Part shown: positions 34,320 to 42,245 of the stretch, one piece after another
How positions within the stretch are numbered: the first letter of the stretch is position 1
Layout: every line of letters starts with the position of its first letter
From: Variovorax sp. 679
Lineage (GTDB): Bacteria > Pseudomonadota > Gammaproteobacteria > Burkholderiales > Burkholderiaceae_C
Direction: 5' to 3'
Assembly (NCBI RefSeq): GCF_003952185.1
Contig: NZ_RXFS01000001.1
Location: 310,001-374,000 of the forward strand
DNA: 64,000 nucleotides
Position numbers and translations under genes: made by a program
Notes under the pieces: model-generated
The model's input: only the letters and a program-made list of their open reading frames with translations
Told to the model about the DNA's origin: nothing
Databases searched by the model: none

Positions 34320-35525
34320 CTAGTTGGTCTTTGCGCCGGCCTGGAACCAGCGGCTGATGAGGGCCCGCTCTTCGTCGGTGATGCCCGTGGCGTTGTTCAT
34401 CGGCATGATCTTGGTGACCACCACCTGCTGGTAGATCGCCTGCGCATGCGCCGACACCTGCTCGGGCGAATCGACCCGCACGTTCTTCATCTGCACGGCG
34501 GCGCCGTGGCACATGAAGCAGCGCTGCTCGAGCACCTTCTGCACGTCCTTGAACTGCACGGCCGGCGCGGCGGCGGCCACCGCGGGTGCGGCGACGGGCT
34601 CGGGCTTCATCCAGACGATGGTCAGGCCCAGCACCACGATGCCGACCATCGCGTAGGGCAGCGGGTTGCCCGCATTGCCCAGCTTGAAGCGGTGGCGTAC
34701 CACGAAGAACTGCCGGATGGCCGCGCCGCCGAGCATGATCAGCAGCAGCACGATCCAGTTGTACTTGTGCGTGTAGGCGAAGCTGTAGTGGTTGCTCAGC
34801 ATCGCGAACAGCACCGGCAGCGTGAAGTAGGTGTTGTGCACGCTGCGCTGCTTGCCGCGCTGGCCGTGCACCGGGTCCACCGGCTTGCCTTCGCGCAGCG
34901 CCGCAACGTTCTTGCGCTGGCCGGGAATGATCCAGAAGAACACGTTGCCGCTCATGGTCGTGGCCATCATGGCGCCCACGAGCAGGAAGGCCGCGCGGCC
35001 CGCGAACCACTGGCAGGCCAGCCACGTCGCGAAGGCGATGAAGATCGCGATCAGCACGCCGACGATGGTGTCGCCGTGCTTGCGGCGCCCGAAGATCTGG
35101 CAGATGCCGTCGTAGACCATCCAGAACACGACGAAGAAGGCCAGCGCCACGGCAATGGCGGCGCCGGGCTGCCAGTCCATCTTCGACTTGTCGATGAGGT
35201 AGGTGCTCGCGTTCCACAGGTACGACATGGTGAAGAGCGAGAAACCCGTGATCCAGGTGGAGTAGCTCTCCCAGTACGACCAGTGCAGGTGGTCCGGCAG
35301 CTTCTTGGGCGCCAGCGCGTACTTCTGCATGTTGTAGAAGCCACCGCCGTGCACGGCCCATTGCTCGCCGCCCACGCCCTTGTCGAGCGATTCCTGGTCC
35401 TGCGGCTTCTCGAGGCTGTTGTCCAGCATCACGAAGTAGAAGGAGGCGCCGATCCAGGCGATGGCGGTGATGACGTGGACCCAGCGCAGCAGCAGGTTGG
35501 CCCAGTCGAGGTAGTAGCTTTCCAT
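34320..35525 (-). CDS. puuD: Membrane urate hydroxylase (cytochrome c-linked urate oxidase)
   Basis: 401 residues from the ATG at 35525. The N-terminal 300 residues have about eight membrane helices (WANLLLRWVHVITAIAWIGASFYF at the start). The C-terminal domain carries a haem c motif CFMCH (Cys336-His340) and is predicted periplasmic. This architecture is PuuD, which oxidises urate to 5-hydroxyisourate and sends electrons to the respiratory chain. It replaces soluble urate oxidase, and none is seen here. A TGTATACA palindrome lies about 150 bases upstream, shared with uraH/gntR and both permease genes. Confidence 0.92.
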   Translation of the reverse strand: MESYYLDWANLLLRWVHVITAIAWIGASFYFVMLDNSLEKPQDQESLDKGVGGEQWAVHGGGFYNMQKYALAPKKLPDHLHWSYWESYSTWITGFSLFTMSYLWNASTYLIDKSKMDWQPGAAIAVALAFFVVFWMVYDGICQIFGRRKHGDTIVGVLIAIFIAFATWLACQWFAGRAAFLLVGAMMATTMSGNVFFWIIPGQRKNVAALREGKPVDPVHGQRGKQRSVHNTYFTLPVLFAMLSNHYSFAYTHKYNWIVLLLIMLGGAAIRQFFVVRHRFKLGNAGNPLPYAMVGIVVLGLTIVWMKPEPVAAPAVAAAAPAVQFKDVQKVLEQRCFMCHGAAVQMKNVRVDSPEQVSAHAQAIYQQVVVTKIMPMNNATGITDEERALISRWFQAGAKTN

Positions 35526-35673
35526 ATGCTTCTCTCTCAACCCGATTGGCGCGTGGGGGCGCCAAGGAAGGGTTTCAGCCTGCTCACCACCGCGGGCGCT
35601 GTAAGCAGAGAAAGTGCCGCGAACGCAGGCTCCATGAAATGGGCCTCGCTCCGCTGCGGCTTGTTGTGGACCG

Positions 35674-35690
35674 AAAGTGTATACAGTTTT
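35674..35690. promoter_or_regulatory. GntR-type operator candidate before puuD
   Basis: AAAGTGTATACAGTTTT, a near-perfect palindrome around TGTATACA (35678-35685), between xdhC and puuD. Three closely similar sites precede other purine genes in this window. Confidence 0.65.
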
Positions 35691-35740
35691 GGCAAGGGAC
35701 GGGGCGGTTTTTTGGGGCGCGACCGCCGGGAAAACCCTGT

Positions 35741-36550
35741 TCAGCCCAGCGATTGCAACAACTGTGCCGCCACCGCCACGGCAATCACCTCGGGCTCCTT
35801 GCCCGTGATGCCGGGTACGCCGATCGGGCAGGTGATGCGGGCCAGCTCGTCGGCCGTGAAGCCGCGTGCTTCCAGCCGATGGCTGAAGGTGGCCCACTTG
35901 GTCTTGCTGCCGATCAGGCCGACGTAGGGCAGGTCGTTGCGCTCGCGCAGACGCTTCAGGCAGGCGATGACGATGTCGAGGTCTTCGGCATGGCTGAAGC
36001 TCATGATGAGCACGCGGCTGCCCGGCATCAGCGCGGCCACGGCGTCCTGCACGGGCTCGGAATGTTCGGTGTCGATCTGCGCGGGCAGTTCGTCGGGGAA
36101 GACGCCATCGCGGCTGTCGATCCAGCGCACCGAGAACGGCAGCGCGGCCAGCAGGCGCGCCAGCGCGGCGCCCACATGGCCGCCGCCGAACAGCGCCACC
36201 GGCTTGAGCTGCGCGACCAGCTCACGTTGCAACGCCGGCGCATCGGCCGCGGTGATGCGCTGGTACGACAGGAACATCACCCCGCCGCAGCACTGCCCCA
36301 GGCTGGGCCCGAGCGGATAGCGCTGGATGCCGTCGAAGGGCTCGCGCGTGCCGCCCAGCATCTCGCGCGCTTCCTTCGTGGCCTGGAATTCGAGCTGCCC
36401 ACCGCCGATGGTGGCCGTCAGCGCATCGGGCCACACCGCCATCCAGGTGCCGGCCTCGCGCGGCGCAGAGCCCTGCGTGGACTCGACGCGCACCAGCACG
36501 CCGTCTTCATGGCGAAGACGCGCGAGCAGTTGGTCGACAGCGCCGCTCAT
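35741..36550 (-). CDS. xdhC: Xanthine dehydrogenase accessory protein XdhC
   Basis: 269 residues. The N-terminal XdhC/CoxI domain has VLVRVESTQGSAPREAGTWM and GGGQLEFQA and includes the CCGG motif region. The C-terminal Rossmann domain has ALFGGGHVGAALARLL and YVGLIGSKTKWATFSHRL. XdhC binds molybdenum cofactor, supports its sulfuration and hands it to XdhB. Here it is separated from xdhAB by about 25 kb and sits upstream of puuD instead. It is divergent from the small lipoprotein gene at 36607, with 56 bases between. Confidence 0.92.
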   Translation of the reverse strand: MSGAVDQLLARLRHEDGVLVRVESTQGSAPREAGTWMAVWPDALTATIGGGQLEFQATKEAREMLGGTREPFDGIQRYPLGPSLGQCCGGVMFLSYQRITAADAPALQRELVAQLKPVALFGGGHVGAALARLLAALPFSVRWIDSRDGVFPDELPAQIDTEHSEPVQDAVAALMPGSRVLIMSFSHAEDLDIVIACLKRLRERNDLPYVGLIGSKTKWATFSHRLEARGFTADELARITCPIGVPGITGKEPEVIAVAVAAQLLQSLG

Positions 36551-36606
36551 CGTGATCGATACCTTCGGTTGCCGGGCGCGCGATGACTCACGGTATAAAC
36601 CCGGCC

Positions 36607-37104
36607 ATGAATCGCCAGCTTACGCCCCGCCGCCTCGCCCTTGCAGCCTCTCTTCTTTCGGCCCTCTGGCTCGCGGGCTGCGGCTCCACCGGCTCGGTAC
36701 CCGGCCAGTTGAGCGGGGCAAGCGGCGACGTCGGCGCAGGCCCCACGCCGCGCGCATCCAACGCATCCACCGCCCGCGACTACCGCCGCGACGCCGCCCG
36801 CCACATCTACGACACCAACCGCTCGCGTGTCTACAAGGGCCAGCTGCCGCCGATGCTCTACGCCGTCGGCACGCTCGAAGTGCAGATCGACACGAGCGGC
36901 AAGGTGCGCTCGATGCGCTGGCTGCGCGCGCCCAAGCACGCGCCCGAGGTGATCGCCGAGATCGAACGCACGGTGCTGAAGGCCTCGCCCTTCCCGCCGG
37001 CAACGCGCCTGGGCGCCGTCACCTGGACGGACACCTGGCTGTGGGACGAAAGCGGGCGTTTTCAACTCGACACCTTGACAGAAGGCCAGCAGCAAGGGGA
37101 CTGA
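36607..37104 (+). CDS. Lipoprotein with TonB C-terminal-like domain
   Basis: 165 residues. Signal peptide with lipobox LWLAGC (Cys about residue 26), then a flexible Gly/Ser-rich linker to residue 55. The domain from about residue 60 (GTLEVQIDTSGKVRSMRWLRAPKHAPEV) resembles the C-terminal fold of TonB, but no membrane anchor helix or periplasm-spanning Pro-rich stretch is present. So it is probably not an energy transducer; its role is unknown. Its stop is two bases from the uraH stop, convergent. Confidence 0.7.
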   Translation: MNRQLTPRRLALAASLLSALWLAGCGSTGSVPGQLSGASGDVGAGPTPRASNASTARDYRRDAARHIYDTNRSRVYKGQLPPMLYAVGTLEVQIDTSGKVRSMRWLRAPKHAPEVIAEIERTVLKASPFPPATRLGAVTWTDTWLWDESGRFQLDTLTEGQQQGD

Positions 37105-37106
37105 CC

Positions 37107-37457
37107 TCAGGACCCGCGGTACGTGGAATAGCTCCACGGACTCACGAGCAGCGGCACGTGATAGTGCTGGTCGGTGTGCGCCACGCCGAAGTCCAGCGAC
37201 ACCTTGTTCAGGAAGTTCGGCTCCGGCAGCTTGACGCCGCGGGTCTTGAAGTAGCCGGCCACGTCGAACACCAGCCGGTAGGTGCCGACCTTCAGCGAGT
37301 TGTTGTCGTAGAGCGGACCGTCGCTGCGGCCGTCCGAATTCAGCGTGAAGCGCTTCACCAGCGTGGCGGCGTCTGCGTCTGTGGTGTACAGCGCGACCTC
37401 CATGCCGGCCGCGGGGCCGCCGTGCATCGTGTCCAGTACGTGGGTGCTCAGGCCCAT
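37107..37457 (-). CDS. uraH: 5-hydroxyisourate hydrolase
   Basis: 116 residues, transthyretin-related. It starts MGLSTHVLDTMHG (active-site His6) and ends with the family signature YRGS. It hydrolyses 5-hydroxyisourate, the PuuD product, to OHCU, the substrate of UraD. CAAGGAGAG precedes the ATG. It is divergent from gntR across 93 bases that contain the TGTATACA operator candidate, so both genes are probably controlled there. Confidence 0.95.
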   Translation of the reverse strand: MGLSTHVLDTMHGGPAAGMEVALYTTDADAATLVKRFTLNSDGRSDGPLYDNNSLKVGTYRLVFDVAGYFKTRGVKLPEPNFLNKVSLDFGVAHTDQHYHVPLLVSPWSYSTYRGS

Positions 37458-37517
37458 GGGGCTCTCCTTGGAAGTCCGAAAGTCGGATGTTGGGGGCTCG
37501 GGAAATTCCGGTGGACA

Positions 37518-37534
37518 AAAGTGTATACAGTTAC
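37518..37534. promoter_or_regulatory. GntR-type operator candidate between uraH and gntR
   Basis: AAAGTGTATACAGTTAC with core TGTATACA at 37522-37529. Sixteen of the seventeen bases around the core match or nearly match the site before puuD. The position fits autoregulation of gntR and control of uraH. Confidence 0.7.
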
Positions 37535-37550
37535 CGGCTTTGGGTCTATC

Positions 37551-38225
37551 ATGAAAAACATGGAGTCCTCCACCACCCGTTCGATCGTCGATGCCCTCAC
37601 GAAGGCCATCGTCGAGCACCGGCTGCAGCCCGGCACCAAGCTGGCCGAGCAGAAGCTGGCCGATCACTTCGGCGTCTCGCGCACGCTGGTGCGTCAGGCG
37701 CTGTTCCAGCTCTCCCAGAACAAGCTGATACGCCTCGAACCCGCGCGCGGCGCCTTCGTGGCCGCGCCCGCGGTCGACGAGGCCAAGCAGGTGTTCGCCG
37801 TGCGCCGCATGCTCGAGGCCGAGATGACGCGCGAGTTCGTGCGCACCGTCACGCCCGCCAAGATCAAGGCGCTGAAGGAGCACGTGGCGCTCGAGAAGTC
37901 CGCCGTGTCCGGCGAAGACATCTCGGGCCGCACCGAGCTGCTGGGCGACTTCCATGTGCGCATGGCCGAGCTCATGGGCAACCAGGTGCTGGCGCAGATC
38001 CTGGGCGAGCTCATCTCGCGCTGCGCCCTCATCACGCTGATGTACCAGAGCACCAGCGCGGCCGAGCACTCCAACGACGAGCACGCCGACATCGTGAAGG
38101 CGCTGGCCGCGCGCGACGAAGAACGCGCCGTGCGCCTCATGACCGAACACCTCGAGCACGTCGAGGCCAACCTCACCTTCGACCGCAAGGTCCCGACCAA
38201 CGACATCTCGCTGGCGCTGTCCTGA
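37551..38225 (+). CDS. GntR-family (FCD) transcriptional regulator of purine catabolism
   Basis: 224 residues. The winged helix covers about residues 8-75 (IVDALTKAIVEHRLQPGTKL, HFGVSRTLVRQAL) and an FCD ligand-binding domain follows. It is divergent from uraH and directly upstream of puuE and the uraD fusion, so it is likely the local regulator and may bind the TGTATACA palindromes. The ATG at 37551 or 37560 could start it. A second GntR gene at 55835 shares the overall plan; which one binds which site is unresolved. Confidence 0.88.
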   Translation: MKNMESSTTRSIVDALTKAIVEHRLQPGTKLAEQKLADHFGVSRTLVRQALFQLSQNKLIRLEPARGAFVAAPAVDEAKQVFAVRRMLEAEMTREFVRTVTPAKIKALKEHVALEKSAVSGEDISGRTELLGDFHVRMAELMGNQVLAQILGELISRCALITLMYQSTSAAEHSNDEHADIVKALAARDEERAVRLMTEHLEHVEANLTFDRKVPTNDISLALS

Positions 38226-38233
38226 TCCACACA

Positions 38234-39196
38234 ATGACCGTCTACGACTCCACCCTGCCCTACCCGCGCGACCTGATCGGCTACGGCCGCAACCCGCCCC
38301 ATGCGCAATGGCCCGGCGGCGCGCGCGTTGCCGTGCAGTTCGTGCTGAACTACGAGGAAGGCGGCGAGAACGCCACGCTGCACGGCGACGCGGGCTCCGA
38401 GCAGTTCCTCTCCGAGATGTTCAACCCGGCGAGCTTTCCCGACCGGCACATCAGCATGGAAGGCATCTACGAGTACGGCTCGCGCGCCGGCGTGTGGCGC
38501 ATCCTTCGCGAGTTCGGGAAGCGCAGGCTCCCGCTCACCGTGTTCGGCGTCGGCATGGCGCTGGAGCGCTACCCCGAGCTGACCGCCGCCTTCAAGGAAC
38601 TGGGCCACGAGATCGCCTGCCACGGCTGGCGCTGGATCCACTACCAGAACCTCGACGAAGCCACCGAGCGCGAGCACATGCGCCTGGGCATGGAAGCCAT
38701 CGAGAAGCTCACCGGCGAGCGCGCACTGGGCTGGTACACCGGTCGCGACAGCCCGCGCACCCGCCGCCTCGTGGCCGACTACGGCGGCTTCGAGTACGAC
38801 AGCGACTACTACGGCGACGACCTGCCCTTCTGGATGAAGGTGCAGAAGACCGACGGCAGCGTGGTGCCGCAACTCATCGTGCCCTACACGCTCGACTGCA
38901 ACGACATGCGCTTCGCGCTGCCGCAGGGCTACTCGCACGCAGACCCGTTCTTCCAGTACATGAAGGACACCTTCGACGCGCTCTACGCCGAAGGCGATCC
39001 GAATGGAGACAACAGCCCGAAGATGATGAGCATCGGCATGCACTGCCGCCTGCTCGGACGCCCCGGGCGCATCACCGCGCTGCAGCGCTTCCTCGATCAC
39101 ATCGCCAAGCACGACAAGGTGTGGGTCTGCCGCCGCGTCGACATCGCGCGCCATTGGAAGCAGGCGCACCCCTTCGAAGCCGGAGCCGCATCATGA
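38234..39196 (+). CDS. puuE: Allantoinase, polysaccharide-deacetylase type
   Basis: 320 residues with the NodB/polysaccharide deacetylase fold found in cofactor-independent allantoinase: YPRDLIGYGRNPPHAQWPGGARVA at the start, LTVFGVGMALERYP, GHEIACHGWRWIHY and GWYTGRDSPRTRRLV. It hydrolyses allantoin to allantoate. It starts nine bases after gntR and its stop overlaps the next gene (ATGA). With UraD following, the operon order mirrors the pathway. Confidence 0.92.
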   Translation: MTVYDSTLPYPRDLIGYGRNPPHAQWPGGARVAVQFVLNYEEGGENATLHGDAGSEQFLSEMFNPASFPDRHISMEGIYEYGSRAGVWRILREFGKRRLPLTVFGVGMALERYPELTAAFKELGHEIACHGWRWIHYQNLDEATEREHMRLGMEAIEKLTGERALGWYTGRDSPRTRRLVADYGGFEYDSDYYGDDLPFWMKVQKTDGSVVPQLIVPYTLDCNDMRFALPQGYSHADPFFQYMKDTFDALYAEGDPNGDNSPKMMSIGMHCRLLGRPGRITALQRFLDHIAKHDKVWVCRRVDIARHWKQAHPFEAGAAS

Positions 39197-40995
39197 GCCT
39201 CACCATCGCCCAACTCAACGCCGCCGCGCCGGCCGAAGCCGTCGCGCTGCTCGACGGCATCTACGAGCACTCGCCCTGGATCGCCGAGCGCGCCCTCGCC
39301 GCTCGCCCCTTCCGCACGGTCGCACACCTCAAGCACGCGCTGGTGCAGGCGCTGGCCGGCTCGTCGGCTGACGAGCAGATCGGCCTGATCCGCGCCCACC
39401 CCGAGCTCGCCGGCAAGGCCATGGTCAGCAAGACGCTGACGGCCGAATCGACCAACGAGCAGAGCAAGGCGGGCCTGACCGACTGCACGCCCGAGGAGTT
39501 CGCGAAGATCCAGCAGCTCAACGCCGACTACAACGCGAAGTTCGGCTTCCCGTTCATCCTCGCGGTGCGCGGCCCGCGCGGCACGGGGCTGGCCAAGCGC
39601 GAGATCATCGAGACCTTCGCGCGCCGGCTGTTCAACCACCCCGACTTCGAACTCGGCGAGGCGCTGCGCAACATCCATCGCATCGCCGAGATCCGCCTGG
39701 ACGACAAGTTCGCCGCCAACATCGCGCTCGGCAACGACGTATGGGACTGGCAGGAACAACTGTCGGTACACACCGACCCCGGCTACGCCGAGAAGGGTCA
39801 GCTCACCGTCACCTACCTGACCGATGCGCACCGCGCCTGCGCCGCGCAGATCTCGGGCTGGATGCGCGACGTGGGTTTCGACTCGGTGCATATCGACGCG
39901 GTCGGCAACGTGGTCGGCCGCTATGAAGCCGCAGGCTTCATCGAAGGTTCTGGCGCAACGCCCGACGCAAAGACGCTGCTCACCGGTTCGCACTACGACA
40001 CCGTGCGCAACGGCGGCAAATACGACGGCCGCCTCGGCATCTTCGTACCGATGGCCTGCGTGCGCGAACTCAAGCGCCAGAACAGGCGCCTGCCCTTCGC
40101 CTTCGAGGTGGTGGGCTTCGCCGAGGAGGAAGGCCAGCGCTACAAGGCGACCTTCCTGGGTTCGGGCGCGCTCATCGGCCACTTCGACCAACGCTGGCTC
40201 GACCAGAAGGACGTCGACGGAATCACCATGCGCGAGGCCATGCAGCACGCCGGCCTGAAGCAGGAAGACATCCCGAAGATCCAGCGCGACCCGGCACGCT
40301 ACCTGGGCTTCGTCGAGGTGCACATCGAACAGGGCCCGGTGCTCACCGAGCTCGACCTGCCGCTGGGCATCGTCACCTCCATCAACGGCAGCGTGCGCTA
40401 CGTGGGCGAGGTGATCGGCATGGCCAGCCACGCCGGCACCACGCCGATGGACCGCCGCCGCGACGCGGCAGCCGCCGTGGCCGAACTGATCCTCTACACC
40501 GAACAGCGCGCGGCGAAAGACGGCGACTCGGTCGGCACCGTCGGCATGCTCGAAGTGCCCAGCGGCTCCATCAACGTGGTGCCGGGGCGCTGCAAGTTCA
40601 GCCTAGACCTGCGCGCGCCCAACAATGCACAGCGCGACGCACTGGCCACCGACGTGGTCAACGCGCTGAAGGACATCTGCGAGCGCCGCGGCGTACGCTA
40701 CGAACTCGAGGAAACGATGCGCGCCGCCGCCGCGCCCAGCGCGCCGGCCTGGCAGCAGCGCTGGGAGAAGGCCGTCGATGCGCTGGGCATTCCGCTCTTC
40801 CGCATGCCCAGCGGCGCCGGCCACGACGCCATGAAGCTGCACGAGGTGATGCCGCAGGCAATGCTGTTCGTGCGCGGCATCAACTCGGGCATCAGCCACA
40901 ACCCGCTCGAATCGAGCACCAACGACGACATCCAGCTCGCGGTACAGGCCTTCCAGCTGCTGCTGGACAACCTCGCCGCCGAACAAGCCCACTGA
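39193..40995 (+). CDS. Fusion of OHCU decarboxylase (UraD) and allantoate amidohydrolase
   Basis: 600 residues in one uninterrupted frame. Residues 1-175 are UraD, with RAHPELAGK (His69) and STNEQ (Glu89), which decarboxylates OHCU to S-allantoin. Residues 185-600 are an M20-type hydrolase close to allantoate amidohydrolase/Hyu: GSHYDTVRNGGKYDG, GFAEEEGQRY, VEVHIEQGP and the C-terminal GAGHDA supply metal and substrate ligands. The two activities flank PuuE in the pathway. Translation is coupled to puuE by a four-base overlap. Separate proteins are the rule elsewhere, though I recall fused versions in some proteobacteria. Confidence 0.88.
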   Translation: MSLTIAQLNAAAPAEAVALLDGIYEHSPWIAERALAARPFRTVAHLKHALVQALAGSSADEQIGLIRAHPELAGKAMVSKTLTAESTNEQSKAGLTDCTPEEFAKIQQLNADYNAKFGFPFILAVRGPRGTGLAKREIIETFARRLFNHPDFELGEALRNIHRIAEIRLDDKFAANIALGNDVWDWQEQLSVHTDPGYAEKGQLTVTYLTDAHRACAAQISGWMRDVGFDSVHIDAVGNVVGRYEAAGFIEGSGATPDAKTLLTGSHYDTVRNGGKYDGRLGIFVPMACVRELKRQNRRLPFAFEVVGFAEEEGQRYKATFLGSGALIGHFDQRWLDQKDVDGITMREAMQHAGLKQEDIPKIQRDPARYLGFVEVHIEQGPVLTELDLPLGIVTSINGSVRYVGEVIGMASHAGTTPMDRRRDAAAAVAELILYTEQRAAKDGDSVGTVGMLEVPSGSINVVPGRCKFSLDLRAPNNAQRDALATDVVNALKDICERRGVRYELEETMRAAAAPSAPAWQQRWEKAVDALGIPLFRMPSGAGHDAMKLHEVMPQAMLFVRGINSGISHNPLESSTNDDIQLAVQAFQLLLDNLAAEQAH

Positions 40996-41012
40996 TTCAC
41001 AGAAGAAAAATC

Positions 41013-42239
41013 ATGACCGACTACGCAAAGCTCGACGCCTGGATCGACGCCCACTTCGACGAGGAAGTGAAATTCCTGCAGCAACTGGTGCAGGTGCCCA
41101 CCGACACCCCGCCCGGCAACAACGCGCCGCACGCCGAGCGCACCGCCGAACTGCTGAACGACTTCGGCCTCGAGGCCGAGAAGCACGCCGTGCCCGCGCA
41201 GGAAGTGAAGGACTACGGCCTCGAATCGATCACCAACCTGATCGTTCGCCGCAAGTACGGCAACGGCGGCCGCACCGTGGCCCTGAATGCGCACGGCGAC
41301 GTGGTGCCTCCCGGCGAAGGCTGGACGCACGACCCGTACGGCGGCGAGATCGTCGACGGCAGCCTCTACGGCCGCGCCGCCGCCGTCAGCAAGAGCGACT
41401 TCGCCAGCTTCACCTTCGCGCTGCGCGCACTGGAAGCGGTCGCGAAGCCAACCAAGGGCAGCATCGAGCTGCACTTCACCTACGACGAGGAATTCGGCGG
41501 CATCCTGGGTCCGGGCTGGCTGCTCGAGAAGGGGCTGACCAAGCCCGACCTGATGATCGCGGCCGGCTTCAGCTACGAAGTGGTCACGGCGCACAACGGC
41601 TGCCTGCAGATGGAAGTGACGGTGCACGGCAAGATGGCCCACGCCGCCGTACCGGCCACCGGCATCGACGCACTGCAGGGTGCAACGAAGATCCTGAACG
41701 CGCTGTACGCGCAGAACACGCTCTACAAGCAGGTCACGTCGAAGGTCGAGGGCATCACGCACCCGTACCTCAACGTCGGCCGCATCGAGGGCGGCACCAA
41801 CACCAACGTGGTTCCGGGCAAGGTGGTGTTCAAGCTCGACCGCCGCATGATCCCCGAGGAGAACCCGGTCGAGGTCGAAGCCACCATCCGCAAGGTGATC
41901 GCCGACGCAGCCGCCGGGAGCGAAGGCATCACGATCGAGATCAAGCGCCTGCTGCTGGCCAACTCGATGAAGCCGCTGGCCGGCAACAAGCCGCTGGTCG
42001 ACGCGATCCAGAAGCATGGCGGCGAGCTGTTCGGCGAGCCCGTCAAGGCCATGGGCACGCCGCTGTACACCGACGTGCGCCTGTACGTGGAAGCCGGCAT
42101 TCCGGGCGTGATCTACGGCGCCGGCCCGCGCACCGTGCTCGAGTCGCATGCCAAGCGCAGCGACGAACGCGTGGTGCTCGAGGACCTGCGCCGCGCCACC
42201 AAGGTGGTCGCGCGCACGCTCAGCGACCTGCTCGCCTGA
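41013..42239 (+). CDS. M20-family metallo-amidohydrolase/peptidase
   Basis: 408 residues. ArgE/DapE/CPG2-like: ALNAHGDVVPPGEGWTHDPY carries the first metal His and Asp, HFTYDEEFGG the catalytic Glu pair, and a lid domain lies around residues 195-310. It starts 17 bases after the UraD fusion, so it belongs to the operon, yet the fusion already supplies an allantoate amidohydrolase. It might act on ureidoglycine, ureidoglycolate or another N-acyl product. The family is clear; the substrate is not. Confidence 0.8.
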   Translation: MTDYAKLDAWIDAHFDEEVKFLQQLVQVPTDTPPGNNAPHAERTAELLNDFGLEAEKHAVPAQEVKDYGLESITNLIVRRKYGNGGRTVALNAHGDVVPPGEGWTHDPYGGEIVDGSLYGRAAAVSKSDFASFTFALRALEAVAKPTKGSIELHFTYDEEFGGILGPGWLLEKGLTKPDLMIAAGFSYEVVTAHNGCLQMEVTVHGKMAHAAVPATGIDALQGATKILNALYAQNTLYKQVTSKVEGITHPYLNVGRIEGGTNTNVVPGKVVFKLDRRMIPEENPVEVEATIRKVIADAAAGSEGITIEIKRLLLANSMKPLAGNKPLVDAIQKHGGELFGEPVKAMGTPLYTDVRLYVEAGIPGVIYGAGPRTVLESHAKRSDERVVLEDLRRATKVVARTLSDLLA

Positions 42240-42245
42240 GCGGTT

